A DNA stretch of 64,000 nucleotides from contig CM022670.1 of assembly GCA_012295275.1 (NCBI GenBank), positions 16,823,698 through 16,887,697 of the forward strand. Reading direction: 5' to 3'. This stretch comes from Chrysomallon squamiferum (lineage: Eukaryota; Mollusca; Gastropoda; Neomphalida; Peltospiridae). Numbering within the stretch: position 1 is the first letter of the stretch; each line of letters starts with the position of its first letter. The notes beneath the pieces were generated by a model that did no database searches, was not told where the DNA came from, and worked only from the letters and a program-made list of their open reading frames with translations. Shown here piece by piece: positions 24,360 to 36,396 of the stretch. The position numbers were made by a program, and so were the translations under genes.

Positions 24360-24878
24360 AACCGAGGTATTTTCGTGGAGCATTAAGATTTCACGCAGAC
24401 AACTAACAAGAGTAGCGCTGGAGAAAAAAAAAAAAAAAAGAGAGACTTGTACACGGCGAGTCACTTTATTAAAGTGTTATTTGAAAATTCACTTCAATGC
24501 CTTGCCCTCTGAAACCGTGACCAGTTATCACTACGGGTAGCGGCAGGTGAGATTCAGTTTGATTACCTGTCGGCGACACGGCACTTGACGCTTTTCCGAA
24601 CGGTACAGCACTGAACCTCGACCAATCAGAGAACAAAAAGTCGAGAGTGTATTTGATATAGAGAGCCGAGATGTTACGCGGATAACAACGAAGGCAAGGA
24701 AGAAGGCGTGTCCAAACGATTTGACAACAGTGTCTCGATCACGTTGCCGTGACAAGTAATTATATCGAGACCATAGGCTGGGACGGCCCTCTGCTTGTAA
24801 CTTGTATTTACACCGAGTGATACTTCATTAAGATTAAAGCGAGAGAGACGTTTGACTCGGAAGGACCGTAAAAGCGAG
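24360..24878 (+). promoter_or_regulatory. Promoter-proximal region and 5' UTR of the DM-domain gene
   Basis: Complexity and CpG content rise sharply from about 24360 into exon 1, unlike the AT-rich DNA before it. It contains a CCAAT box and a TATA-like ATTTGATATA (24651-24660). The transcription start cannot be placed from sequence alone. TAA at 24798-24800 closes the exon-1 frame upstream, with no intervening in-frame ATG, which fixes the start at 24879. Confidence 0.55.
24622..24629 (+). promoter_or_regulatory. CCAAT box (CCAATCAG)
   Basis: Perfect NF-Y-type CCAATCAG about 250 bp before the ATG and about 28 bp before a TATA-like word. Position and sequence fit a core-promoter CCAAT box. 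The assignment is by consensus only. Confidence 0.5.
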
Positions 24879-25344
24879 ATGAGTTGCACAATAGACGAAG
24901 ACAGAAGTCATGATGCTTCCAATCCACCGTCCAGCCATGGTCAGCCGTTGTTTCTGCGGGCCACAGATCGTTATCCCAGAACGCCCAAGTGTGCCCGATG
25001 TCGAAACCACGGCGTAGTGTCGGCGCTGAAGGGACACAAACGCTACTGTAGGTGGAGGGACTGTGTCTGCGCCAAGTGCACCCTCATAGCCGAGAGACAG
25101 CGAGTGATGGCTGCCCAGGTCGCGCTCCGCAGACAGCAGGCTCAGGAGGAAAACGAAGCCAGGGAGTTAGGACTTCTGTACGGGCCCTCTGGACTCCTCC
25201 AAGTGAACACCGACATGTACCCGTCTGGAGAATCGAAACCCTATTCCAATCCAAAGATAAACCTGTCTCCCAACGCGAGGTCACATTCGTATGACGGATC
25301 GTCATCCCCTCGACCGTCTCCTTTTGACGAACATCAAAGTCCTG
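24879..25344 (+). CDS. DM-domain transcription factor, DMRTA (Dmrt4/5, Dmrta2-like), exon 1
   Basis: First coding exon of a doublesex/mab-3-related nuclear DNA-binding protein. The DM domain spans about residues 34-91. Both interlaced zinc sites are complete: C38, C41, H53, C57 and H44, C62, C64, C67, with exactly the spacing known from Doublesex. It is followed by the basic, glutamine-rich recognition helix ([19 protein letters not shown]). The run to ELGLLYG matches the DMRTA subfamily, which acts in neural and sensory patterning and in gonads of various animals. The start is the first ATG after an in-frame stop at 24798, with a purine at -3. The exon ends at CTG|GTAAGT, a near-perfect donor, in phase 1. 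Exon GC content is far above that of its flanks. Unspliced reading would end two codons past the donor. Family assignment is very secure; the exact paralogue is inferred. Confidence 0.96.
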
Positions 25345-25626
25345 GTAAGTGAAATATCTTTTTTTATATATATCTACACTTATAATACAGTTCTTTTCAA
25401 CTTTCTCTTAACAGAATTCTTCTATCTTTAATCTTCTGTTGATTTTTTTTCTACACCTTTTAGTAGCATTTTGATTAAAACATTAAAAAGTTTTATCTGG
25501 ATTGGGTGTTAAGATTTGGTTAATAATGTATTAAGTTGTTGTAATTATTTCTGTCAGTATTGTTATTTCATTTAAGATGTCTTCAATTCTTGTTTACTTC
25601 ATTTTTGTTTTAAAGTCTCTGTTTTT

Positions 25627-25736
<110 letters not shown>

Positions 25737-26849
25737 TAATCGTTTGTTAGACAGTTTGATATTTTATTTAGGACTAAAGTTAATCTGATGTTATGGTGTA
25801 CTTCTGTTTTATTATAATGAAGTAGTTATATCATAAAAGCAGTACAAAACGTTTTCTGTATTTTTTTTTTATACAAAAAACATCCCACAATGATATTTCA
25901 ATAGATTCTTAAGTGTTTCCCCATTGCAAGCTTTACCCAGTGCTTGTTTTTGTTCTTTTTTGTATTGGTTTTTATTGTTCTTGTTACTTAGGGTTTTTGG
26001 GGGATTTTTTTTTTTTGGTATTATTCTTTGTATTTTAAAAATAATGATGGAAAAAGTAAAATACTCACCATATATTTTAAAAGGTTTTAATAAATTAGGA
26101 AATTAACTCCCAGGTTTATAAAACATAATTAAATGAGCTTTTCGAAAAATTTGAATTTTGTTCACTATTTTAAAAATTCGTAGGTTTCACACACAAACTG
26201 ATAATTAATTCTATAGAAAAAGTAGTAAGTTAAAATTTACTGAATCTCAAATTTTTAAAATTAATATTAAATCCATTCTATTTTTTTTTTTTTTTGACTG
26301 AAGTATCCACTATGTTGCATTCTTTTTCATAAAGGGAGATTTCGTAGAGAGATAAACATTTTCAAATAATTTGCACCTTAAATAATTGTGTATTTTCATC
26401 TGTAATTATTAATACTTCACTTGTGTTTTTATCTCTGCACTAATCAAAGTTAAATATTATTTAATATATATACACACATGTGCATGTAAGTTTGCCTGAT
26501 TGTCATCAGTATATAAACTGCAATTTTAATTTCTTAATTACTTTCTTTAGTTTCCCTCTTACTGTAAATTAAAAGTTTGATCCACATTATATATATATAT
26601 ATATATACATAAAATACAATTTTGATTCAAATATGCTGCTCAGATTTATTTATTTATTTATTTATTGATTTTATTGATTTTTAAAATATTTTATTATTAT
26701 TAATTGTTTTTTTATGGTAAGTTCAATTTTTATATGACAGCTCAAGTTTTAATACTGTTTCTTAATTATGTTCATGTGCATGCTTAATGGAAGAAAACCA
26801 AGAAATAAAAGAAATAGTAAAAATAAAAGGGAAAGTAATACGCGATTCA

Positions 26850-26965
26850 AAGACACACACATATCCACACATACAATGCATACAATACACAAACACACAA
26901 AAACATACATGTAACATACAAACACACACAATAGCAGACACGTACACCCACACACACACACAAAC
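26850..26965. repeat. Imperfect CA/ACAT microsatellite
   Basis: ACAC-rich DNA with CATAC variants in intron 1. Short Cys/Val frames on the minus strand are artefacts. Confidence 0.9.
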
Positions 26966-27089
26966 ACGTTTCAGACGATTAATATCAGGTTAGTATTGTG
27001 GTTAAATTGCAGCTATTAACTAAGGACATTCATAACTACATAATAAAATAATTTTTGCTTTTAGTTAGGAAATATATTAATGGACATTA

Positions 27090-27256
27090 TTCTTCAATGA
27101 ATGAATAAATGGATGAATATATGAATGAATAAATGATTAAAAGGATGAATATACAAATGAATAAATTACATAATTTTACTATCTCGAATAAATATGGATG
27201 AATGAATTTATGTATGTATGAATGAATGAACGAACGTATGAATGAATGAATGTTTA
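27090..27256. repeat. Imperfect (AATG)n array
   Basis: Repeated GAATGAATAAATG-type units in intron 1, interrupted near 27165-27185. Confidence 0.88.
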
Positions 27257-27675
27257 GGTTGTTCTTGTGTTTTATCATTATGATGATATAAAAACGTGGT
27301 TTTTTTTTTTTTTTTTTTTTATCACATTGTATTGCTTTTAACAGTAACCTCGACTAATTCTTAAGAACTAAAGCCTTCATAATGGATGTTTTTAGTGTCG
27401 TACTTTCAATTTTAAACAAGACATAAACTATGGAATATAAAGTGCTGTAAATAAATCACGTTATACACAATCACATAAGTCTCACATAAATTTTAATACA
27501 GTTTAAACATAAACATTTATTACTTAGAAGAATCACAAAATAAAAAAAATAAAAATAATAAAATCGATTTTATTTTTCAAGGTATTTTTTCTAATTGCAA
27601 TTTAAAATCTGGTAAAAGTATATGTATGAAGTAGTTTGCCTAAAATAATATCATATAACCCAAAAATATACGATA

Positions 27676-27677
<2 letters not shown>

Positions 27678-27720
<43 letters not shown>

Positions 27721-27800
27721 CATAATGATGATGATAATGACGATGATGATAATAATAATATTAAGAACAACAACAAGAAAGAAAGAAAGAAAGAAAGAAA
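27678..27800. repeat. AAT, GAT and GAAA microsatellites
   Basis: AAT run at 27678-27719, then GATGAT-rich DNA and GAAA units to about 27800. Confidence 0.93.
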
Positions 27801-28084
27801 AATATAAACAAACAAATGAGGAGATGTGTTTAATTTTAAAACTGTAACAGTTTATTTACTCGAGTTTTCTTTTGAACTGAAATAAAATTCTTCGTGTTTT
27901 ATTCCTTGCTCAGTTTTTCATACACGTAGAAAATTACTCACTGAGAAATCCTATGAACTCTAAACTTTGTATTAGAGAAAATCAAAAGTAAAAATTTAAA
28001 CCAATGTTAATTTGATGAAATGTGTGAACCATGACATCATTCAGTGTTTAATAAACCTTTCATATGACATCATGTTTTATCTCA

Positions 28085-28830
28085 TTAACTAAATTTGACT
28101 GTAGCTTACTTCACTATTAGACTCTATCTAGTACAAACATTTGACTTAACTATTTGACCATATCTGATCCAAATATTTCATTTTAACTTCATTATTTTGC
28201 TATATCTGTTACAAACACTCGTCTGACTATATCTGATACAAACATTTAATTTGTTTTCATTATTTGACTATATTTAACACGAACACTTCATCTGACTTCA
28301 CTATATGACTCTATCTGATATAAACATTTCATTTAGCTTCATTATTTGACTATATTTAACACAAACACTTCATTTACTTCACTGTTTGCCTACATCTGAC
28401 ACAAACACAACAAATTTTACATCATTATTTAAACATATCTGACACAAACACATCAAGTTTTTATTCATTATTTAAATGTATCTGACACAAACACATCAAT
28501 TTTTTATTTCATTGTATAAATATATCAGATACAAACAGATCAATTTTTACTTCATTATTTAAAAATAAACCTGACACAAACACATTAAATTTACTTTATT
28601 ATTTATATATATATATATATATATCTGACACAAATACATCAAGTTTTATTTCATTCTTTAGATATATCTGACACAAACACATCAAGTTTTTATATTATTA
28701 TATAAATATATCTGACACAAACACATCAAGTTTTACATCATTATATAAATATATCTGACCAAAACACTTCAAGTTTTATTTCATTATATAAATACATCTG
28801 ACACAAACACATCAAATTTTACTTAATTGT
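28085..28830. repeat. Degenerate tandem array, about 43-bp unit
   Basis: About 17 units of roughly 43 bp sharing TATCTGACACAAACACATCA and TTCATTATTTAAATATA-type halves. 5' copies are the most diverged and the 3' copies (28600-28820) the most alike. It lies in intron 1. Confidence 0.88.
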
Positions 28831-28971
28831 TCACTTCATACGGATACTGTTGTTAAAAATATTGCCAAAATTTAGTCTTTCTGATTTGTTCAGATGATGA
28901 TATATTGTATAAAGTTTTGAGATTTGCCTTACGTTAATGAATTTAACTGTACGTTAATTTATATATCTGTG

Positions 28972-28977
28972 TGTGTG

Positions 28978-29014
<37 letters not shown>
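28972..29014. repeat. (GT)n microsatellite
   Basis: GT run of about 40 bases with one GCAT interruption, intron 1. Confidence 0.95.
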
Positions 29015-29017
<3 letters not shown>

Positions 29018-29029
29018 TTATGAATTCGA

Positions 29030-29260
29030 GATGTCTGCAATGACGTGTTTGTTAAAAATTGCGTGTTTTCTTTTGAAAGGAATATGAAAGTGGGCGTTTT
29101 GTTATCGTGTTAAGAAGGTATATAACGGAAATCAAGACTTTTAGTGACTGGACGGTTTATGAATAAAGTATATGTTCGTGTATTGTTCAGCAATTTATGG
29201 CCCTCGTCTTAAATTGCAATTACATTATGTGAAAGGCTTAATGCATTTCTTGAAATAGAG
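29030..29260. promoter_or_regulatory. Intronic complex island
   Basis: Complex sequence with few simple repeats. ATTTATGGCC near 29189 resembles a posterior-Hox/Cdx word and AAATTGCAATTA near 29212 a homeodomain/POU word. Candidate intronic enhancer only. Confidence 0.3.
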
Positions 29261-30487
29261 ATAATTTAGATCAACGTTACGGAAAACTGTGTAATACCAG
29301 TGATGGTTGTAAACCTTTATAATGTTACCAAACTGAAATAACCAGTGACAGCCAAACACATAATGCCACCAATTCGATAAGATTTTTTTTTTTTGTTGAT
29401 AGAATTACATTAGAACATAATTTTATAAGAATTAGTTTGTCTTTTGTTTAGTGTTTTCAGCATGACGATATCTTTCTTTTTTTCTCTCTCTCACCCTCTC
29501 TCTCGAAATTTACACTATTCAACGTAACAATTTGTTGTCACTGTGCTAAAATTGTAATTGCAAATTGAAACCGATAGCTGAAAACTGGATATCATTTAAC
29601 TCATTAACATGCCATTTAGGCGTAATGATACAAAAATAAAAATAAATAAAATGAAAAAGATATAATCTTATTCGAATGGATCTCAATGAACAAGCATTCG
29701 CGAATCCGTACGACAAATATACAGTTACCTGACAGGCGTGTGACACTCAATGAATAAGACAAATTTTATGTTAATTCTATTTCTTTAAAAAAAAAAAAAA
29801 AAACTAAACAAAGAAAAAAAAATAAAATAAAAAAAAAGATTGAGAAAGAGAGAAGATGGGATTCTGCAATATTTGATGTATTAAAATAAAGATAATAAAA
29901 TAATACAGTCATTAGAATTTGTGAAAGAAAAAAACAACAACAAAAAAAACAACAAAAAAAAACTAAACTTTCTTTATAAAGAAAATATTGTGAGAAAACA
30001 TACTCACAAAATTTTGCTATATAAGACCAATAAATACGTCTAATTTGAAACATGATGTACACACTATCGGTCGTAAAATTATTTTAACGATTTTGCTGAA
30101 ATGAATGCATGCAAAACGTTTAAACAGTTTTGACATTTATTGCATATGTTGATTCCACGCGATACGACGTTTGTAATGGGTCGTAATCTTCTTGTTTTGT
30201 TTTTCTTTGTTGCTATTATCGATAAATTTAAAACTCAAAACAAACCGTACACAGCATATACCACTAACAACAACAACAACAACATAAAAAAAAAACCCAC
30301 AAAATATGTCTTAAATAGTTATACCAGAACATCAGCTAACATAAAATAGCTTTATGACTTGAATATGAACAAACAGGTTGAGACTGCAGGTGCTTTGTGA
30401 TGAGTCATAGAAGTAAATATCATATCAAAGTCACTGCTGCAACTGCGAAAAATAACTTTAGAAGTTTCGGTGATATAGAAATAACTA

Positions 30488-30488
<1 letters not shown>

Positions 30489-30525
<37 letters not shown>
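30489..30525. repeat. (CA)18 microsatellite
   Basis: Pure CA run in intron 1. Confidence 0.97.
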
Positions 30526-30529
<4 letters not shown>

Positions 30530-31079
30530 TGTTTTTTTCTTAATATATGTGTATGTAAATATTCATATATTCAGCAGTAAACAAATACCATTTATGCATA
30601 TTATTTGCAACGAATACAAAATACTTTTTATTTATTTATTTATTTTTGTTATACATTTAAAGTTGAAATGTATGTCAATTCTGCAACACAGATTTTAGTG
30701 AAAATAGAAATAAATAATTTTATAACAGACTAGAGTAAACACAGCTAGCATTTAGAAAGTTAGTTTCAAAAAGTACATATTGGAAAAAAAGAGAGAATAT
30801 TTAATCTCTCTTTATACCAGTAGAACTCTGCGTGTGCGTGTGTATGTATTTGTAAGTGTTTTTGCGTGTGTGCGTCACTGTTGTATGTGTGTTGTATGTG
30901 TGTTTACATGTGTATAGATGTGTTACAAAGGAACCTTTTCATACACGATATGAATACACAACAGGGGGGTTATGCAATTTTCAGGTTTTTGTAAATTGGA
31001 CCGTAATTAAGCAGTTTTCGTCTTATTAAGCTTCATTTATCAGTTCGATCGACTGTTATTGTGTCTACCAACAAAATGC

Positions 31080-31345
31080 TAATCTGAGAATTTTGTTTCC
31101 TATTCACGCCATGAAATTATTGTATAGAGAAACCATTTACATGGTTTCAAGTCGTCTATTGAGACAGCGACACAATAGACGCCAGCGACTCCCGCGCTCG
31201 TTTGAAGGACGTGTTGAAATCCGAGAAGGGCCACCAACAACAGAGCAACATGTTACAAACCTCGCATCGGACTGTATATCAGAAGTACATGTTACGATCT
31301 TTTTGCTTTCGCCTTTGATCATGAAGTCGCGATATTTTTTTGTTG
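31080..31345. promoter_or_regulatory. Intronic complex CpG-bearing island
   Basis: Complex segment with CpGs (31180-31270) followed by a TTA array at 31372-31405. The 113-codon frame on the plus strand runs from this into simple repeat and shows no domain. Confidence 0.25.
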
Positions 31346-31369
31346 TTGTTGTTATTTTTTTTTTATGTA

Positions 31370-31405
<36 letters not shown>

Positions 31406-31479
31406 TGCTTTTCAAATTTATCTTTGTGAAATGATTAATGCTTATCGAACGGGCTTTTCGAGACAACCGAAAGCAATGA

Positions 31480-31910
31480 AAACATTTTGATTGAAGTTGC
31501 GCGTTTTTCTCACCGGCTGGATAGATTTTTACTGACGTTCATAACACTTTCTTCTACACCTGAAAGTAATTCTTTTTACATCAATGAGCAGAACCACGGA
31601 GAGACAGAATGGCTTGTTCCACGGGAGGGAGGTTTGATGTATCCAATGTTACGTCATTTATAGCTCGAAGGGGATATGGAGACGTGGCGAGAATTCGAAG
31701 CCACCCCTGCAGTACCCGTCTAACCACCGTGTCCAAATTAACAGCACGTCGTTCTGTCGGATAGGTCCAGTAAAGATCCCCGTGTGACAGTTATGTTCCA
31801 CAAACAGCCGTCACATGCTGGCAACATGGCGGCGCCCATACGCTGGCATTGTTCGAGATATCGTTACGCAAAATGTTAAGTCTGCGACCTACCTGTGTGA
31901 CGTTCGCTTT
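31480..31910. promoter_or_regulatory. Intronic complex CpG-rich island with YY1-like site
   Basis: About 430 bp of complex, CpG-bearing sequence 1.5-1.9 kb before exon 2. CAACATGGCGGC at 31822-31833 is close to the YY1/Pho consensus, and TTACGTCA near 31649 is CRE-like. Part of it may be a SINE remnant (see 31640-31735). Confidence 0.35.
31640..31735 (-). mobile_element. Possible tRNA-derived SINE remnant
   Basis: Read on the minus strand, GACACGGTGGTTAGACGGG resembles a tRNA-type A box and GGCTTCGAATTC, 20-30 bp further, resembles a degenerate B box. There is no clear tail or target duplication. This is suggestive only. Confidence 0.25.
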
Positions 31911-32109
31911 GACGTTTAACAATGCTGATGAATTCAGAGCTTTGAATTATAAAAGTAAAATATTTCTGTAAGATATTTAAATGAGGAGAATGTAGCCTGA
32001 CTGGTTGTTTGAAACACAAATACTGTGTGTATACTGAGACTTGAGTAAATCAACCGATATTAAAATCTGATTACAGTATTAAAGGCTATTTGTATAAATT
32101 GTGTATATT

Positions 32110-32285
32110 CACACAGAAAGTCATAAACACACACGCGCACGTACACACATATTTACATACACACAGACATACATACACTACACACATATACACACCACAT
32201 ATATACATTATATACACACACACACTACATTCTCATACACATACACATATACATACTTCACACACAGAAATACACACACACTGAC
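32110..32285. repeat. CA/ACAT compound microsatellite
   Basis: ACACAC, ACATAC and TATACA units, intron 1. The His/Thr-rich frames are artefacts. Confidence 0.94.
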
Positions 32286-33372
32286 AAGTAATATAAAGGA
32301 AATTCACATTCACGCACAGATTAAAAATTCATTAGCAAAAATGTGACAGATATGATGTCCAGTATTTATAATATACATTAAGCTGTAATCACTGTTATTT
32401 GTAATAAACCAGTCCTTTTAACTTAAAATAAATATATTTAAAACTAATACAAGTTGTATTACTTTAAACAAATAAACAAGTAAATGATTTCATTTGTAGA
32501 AAAGACAAAATTCCAGAGATTTCCTCTAAACTGGCACATACATGAAAATAATAAAATCAGTTCTGTTTGTATCACAGTAAGAAAGTAAACAACAATTCTT
32601 ATTTTTTAATTCGATTATGAACTAGGCGGGTACAGTGTTTTTTTTTTTTTTTTTTTAAACTGCACTGTAACATACAGAGTTAAATACCTCGAAGGCCTTT
32701 TATTTGGGTAGCTGTTTTGAAACAGTTTAAAATGTTTCTAAAGTGGCGCGTAGAAAGAAAAAAAAAGAGAATGAAACACGCGAGATGAAAAGAGAGGTTT
32801 TATCTGTAAAGTCATCTAGTTTGCTACATTAAAAGAAAGTAATTTGTAGTCTGCTGTTTATTGTGTGGATACCCGTCTCGACTCAGTACTGGAGTCAAAT
32901 GTCAATCAAGCGTTTCAACAAACTTCTTTCATCTTACCGAACTCTGGTTGATGTCATGTTTAATGGTTTTGAAATAATTTAAAAAAAAAGAAAGAAAAAA
33001 AAACCTTTCTAAGATATCACTTTAGTCATCTTGCCCTTCTCACTACTTTATATTCTTTATAACTCTTGAATAAAATAATTATATGTAATAAATAAACACT
33101 TCAGTATTTGAATACTTCACTGTACAAAAAAAAAAAAAAAAAAAATGTGTATATTTTTATTGGTATTTTAACTCCATTTGAACGTGGAATTTAAGTAAAA
33201 TGAGACTTATTTAAAATATTCGTAAATTTTTCTTTACCCATATATTTAAATAATTAATCGATTTCTGAAAAAAAAAAAAAAATTATCATCGATAACGTAG
33301 TTATTCTTTCATATATATATATAAATATTTTATGACATTTTATGAATCAGAACGTTTCTTCATATTTTTCAG

Positions 33373-34131
33373 TTGCCAAAAAGGCTAGACTGAACAACTC
33401 TGCCGACGATTCCGGAAGTGCTTGCTCGTCACCGGAAATAAACACAAGAACAGATTCTCCTGCCGAACACGAACGATCGCGACAAAGAGGAAAGTCAAGG
33501 TCACCTTCGCCTCCGAGCAGCATTTCACCGAAGACGTCGCCCGAACCCTCGGAAGACGCCAAAACCGTCGCCTCGCGGAATGACGTCACCGAGAGGCAAC
33601 CAGACGACCTGGTGGGTCTGTTCGCGGGGAGAGGACAAAACAAGCGGCCGCCTCTGGACATTCTGTCCAGAATATTTCCCCAGATGAAAAGAAACGTTCT
33701 CCAGCTGATTCTTCCAGAGCTGCGGAGGCGACACCGTTCAAGCAATAGAGCAAGTTCTCAGTAACCATGGCAACCAGCCGACGCCGACCATGCCGCTCGC
33801 GACGCCAACGCCAAACATGTTCGCTCAGCCGTATCTCACTCCTTCTCTGACGTCATCGGCGTTCAAGTCGGCTTTCTCTCCCATCAGTACTCCACCCACT
33901 GCTCACTTGAATGCAATAAGATACACGTACGGCAACAGCGGGCGGAGTTTAGCGTTGACGATGCCCTATCCGCCACTCCTGCCAGGTCTTGCTCTCGGTT
34001 CCACGTATGGCTACAGCGGACTTTCTGCTGGAAGTAAGGCTTTCCATTACGCAATGTGTCCATGCTGCACGGGGAAACCGTATACCTCTACTCAAACCAG
34101 TGAAAAAACAACGAGTTGTTTGACTGATTAG
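33373..34131 (+). CDS. DM-domain transcription factor, DMRTA type, exon 2 (frame broken in DMA motif)
   Basis: Terminal coding exon. It supplies a Ser/Pro-rich linker (about residues 160-235), the DMA motif characteristic of DMRTA proteins, and a C-terminal region with SAFSP, MPYPPLLPGLALG and YAMCPCC words, ending at TAG 34129-34131. The DMA motif begins RPPLDILSRIFPQMKRNVLQLIL in frame with exon 1; written in the same frame the protein then hits a stop at 33762-33764. The rest of the motif (CGGDTVQAIEQVLSNHG) is in the +1-shifted frame from about 33716. One extra C at 33714-33715 explains this exactly. Dropping one C would give about 407 residues overall, normal for the family. The open, conserved downstream frame argues against long-term decay; an assembly base error or a recent allele is more likely than a pseudogene. 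The DMA motif is a ubiquitin-binding-like helical module in this family. Confidence 0.93.
33714..33715 (+). other. Single-base frameshift (extra C) inside the DMA motif
   Basis: After the Leu codon at 33711-33713 the family expects CAG for Gln; the sequence reads CCAG. Upstream the frame is that of exon 1; downstream the homology continues one base later without loss of any residue. Confidence 0.85.
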
Positions 34132-35559
34132 ATGATCACTAAATAACTTTGTGTATTTAACGTGGACGTTTCTGTTTGTTTTTTTTTTTTTTTTTTTAAA
34201 GTAGTTCACTTTGTTTTATATAATAGCTTACGACGCTATTTATTTTATGCAAATTATAAACGAATATTTAAAAATATATATATATTTGTTTTTCTTCATG
34301 TTTAAAAAAAGATAAAATCTGACATTAATATATATGGCCTTTATTAAAACAATGCTTCTAAGGATCGAGAATAGTGTATGACAAAACATGACACTGTCTT
34401 CTGACTGGTAAATGAATTCTCTTTTTGAGAAGCAATATTAAAAGTTATTCATTCTGAATCGATACTTTTTTTTCTGATAGCAGTCGTAAGATTACTTTAG
34501 TTAAAATTTGTAACATTTTGTTCTTCGTTATCTGCTAACAGAAAAGACAAATTAAAAGTTTTTGAAAATGTATATTTCTCCTAAATTTTGTTTTAAATGA
34601 ATTGATTTTCTCTTGTGAGAGGACTTTTTAAGAATAAGGTGGGATGTAAAGTTATTAACTCGAGTAGTTTGTGTGTCTCATCTTATACAACAAATACACA
34701 GATACCTAATTACTGTTGTTATTTCAAACAGTGTAGGAAAGTAGACGATTATTGATAAACACAAATAGCTGTAGATGATTCTGTGGCATTTAATAATTTT
34801 ATCATATGACGATTCTCTAAATGCTGTGTTGTGTTGAACCAGTGACGGCTGTCTCGAAAAACACAAAACTCAAAAAGAGTTTTAAACTATTTATTATGTA
34901 CATACTTTTAATTTTGAACTGACAAAATGTAATTAAAACATTAGTAAAAATACTCTAGTTTTGTTATCTTTTTAAAATTATTTGCTACCTTTTTGGTTTA
35001 CTAGATACTAATTACATGTATGATCATTGATTGACAATGAACTTCATGAATATATCTTTTTTATTTGGTTAAAATTTTGTCATTATTTTCAATTTTCACT
35101 GGCATTATTATTTTCACATCTGACAATGTATGTCATTTTAAAATTTAAAAAGAAAAAGTTTAATATTGTTAATAATTCCAGTAGTTGTAAAAATTAAGTT
35201 AAAATAAATATTGAAAATATAATTTTATATATTTATACATTTTATATATTAAATAAAGAAAAAAATGAAAAGTAATGTATCACCAACGTAATAAAAAAAA
35301 AAAAAAAAGAAAAAGAAAAAAGAAGAAAATTAGAAAAAGAACAATATATACGTTATTATATATTAACGCATTCTGAAATTAGAATGAACAATTTAAATAA
35401 ATAACCTGAACAATAATTTTCTTAAAATGTCTCCCAGTACCTCTTTTTTTCAAACATAAATAATTTATGACGAAACTGCAGGAAGCAAAGAACAAAAAAA
35501 AAAAAGAACAAAAAAAAGAACAAAAAGAGATTATAAACATCTTTTTTTATTATTATTCA
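34132..35559 (+). other. Probable 3' UTR and downstream AT-rich flank
   Basis: AT-rich DNA after the stop codon, with poly-T at 34179-34196. Polyadenylation signals are ambiguous: AATAAA at 35203-35208 and 35252-35257 are the first canonical ones seen, with weaker ATTAAA words near 34436 and 34552. No further exon or second gene is visible. Confidence 0.5.
35203..35257 (+). terminator. Candidate polyadenylation signals (two AATAAA)
   Basis: Two canonical AATAAA hexamers about 1.1 kb past the stop codon. In DNA this AT-rich the hexamer is expected by chance, so the assignment is weak. Confidence 0.25.
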
Positions 35560-36110
35560 TTGCCGCTGAGACAAGGGATCAGCTCAGATTAAAACTGATG
35601 TTGTAAAGGATCGAATGCTGTCTTCTTGCATATTTCACATTCTGTATAACCACGAATGTAACAGATCTGTCTCCATCGCACGGTACAGCCATACCTGAAA
35701 ACCGTTTTTTTTTTTTTCAATCTGCGTCAATCTTTATTTCTCAGTGACTGATAACGAAAGAAGCGGTAACAATTATGAACAGTTAATAATAATGACTATC
35801 CTTGAAAACCAATTTCACGGACGATATATACGTGTAGCAGCTTTTTCAGCATCTGCGCTGGAGTCAACAGATACCTCGTTTTATTGCGTCAGTAGCAGGA
35901 TGCTGATTATGTTCGACCAGAATACGCTGAGGAACATTTTACTCATGACGTTGGTTCAGCGAGCCTTAACAAGTTGAAAGGTTTAATTACACACGGGCAC
36001 AGAATCTGAACAGAATGCAGTTGTTGATCTGTTTCCTGCTGATCAATCAGACTAGCTGCTGTCCCAGACACACAGGGCGGGCGTTGTTGACAGAAGAAAC
36101 CTGAGACTGT
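35560..36110. promoter_or_regulatory. Complex island 1.4 kb downstream of the gene
   Basis: About 550 bp of complex sequence with CpGs. TCAGCATCTGC, GATGCTGATTATG and ACAGGGCGGGCG are visible words. A 77-codon frame on the plus strand has no family resemblance. Candidate 3' enhancer. Confidence 0.3.
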
Positions 36111-36164
36111 TTAAATAAAGTAATACTTATCTACGTAAATACCTGCCTACCTAAATATATTAAC

Positions 36165-36205
36165 AAACATACACACATACATACATACATACATACATAC
36201 ATACA

Positions 36206-36238
<33 letters not shown>

Positions 36239-36395
36239 TCATAAACACACACATTAATAAATATATATATATACATATGAGTGTATGTCTGTGTTTGTGT
36301 GTGTGTGTACACATATATATATATCATACATACATAAATATATATGTATATACATACATACATTCATACATACATACATACATACATATATTACA
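36165..36395. repeat. (CATA)n / TA / GT compound microsatellite
   Basis: CATA units (36171-36232), TATA and GT tracts, then CATA again (36352-36386). Confidence 0.95.
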
Positions 36396-36396
36396 T

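Noticed and set aside
24852-24878. Longer exon-1 frame starting at TTG 24852
   Set aside because: TTG starts are not expected in animal nuclear genes; the first in-frame ATG is 24879 and an in-frame stop sits at 24798.
25052-25305. Alternative frames over the DM domain on both strands
   Set aside because: Shadows of the DM-domain coding sequence.
33711-33716. Programmed ribosomal frameshift
   Set aside because: No slippery heptamer or supporting structure is visible, and none is known in this gene family.
33700-33720. Tiny intron or alternative CAG acceptor to explain the frame break
   Set aside because: No donor is close enough to form an intron without deleting conserved DMA residues; a single extra C explains the data completely.
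33347-33768. Minus-strand frames of 60-132 codons opposite exon 2
   Set aside because: They are shadows of the GC-rich coding exon and show no domain.
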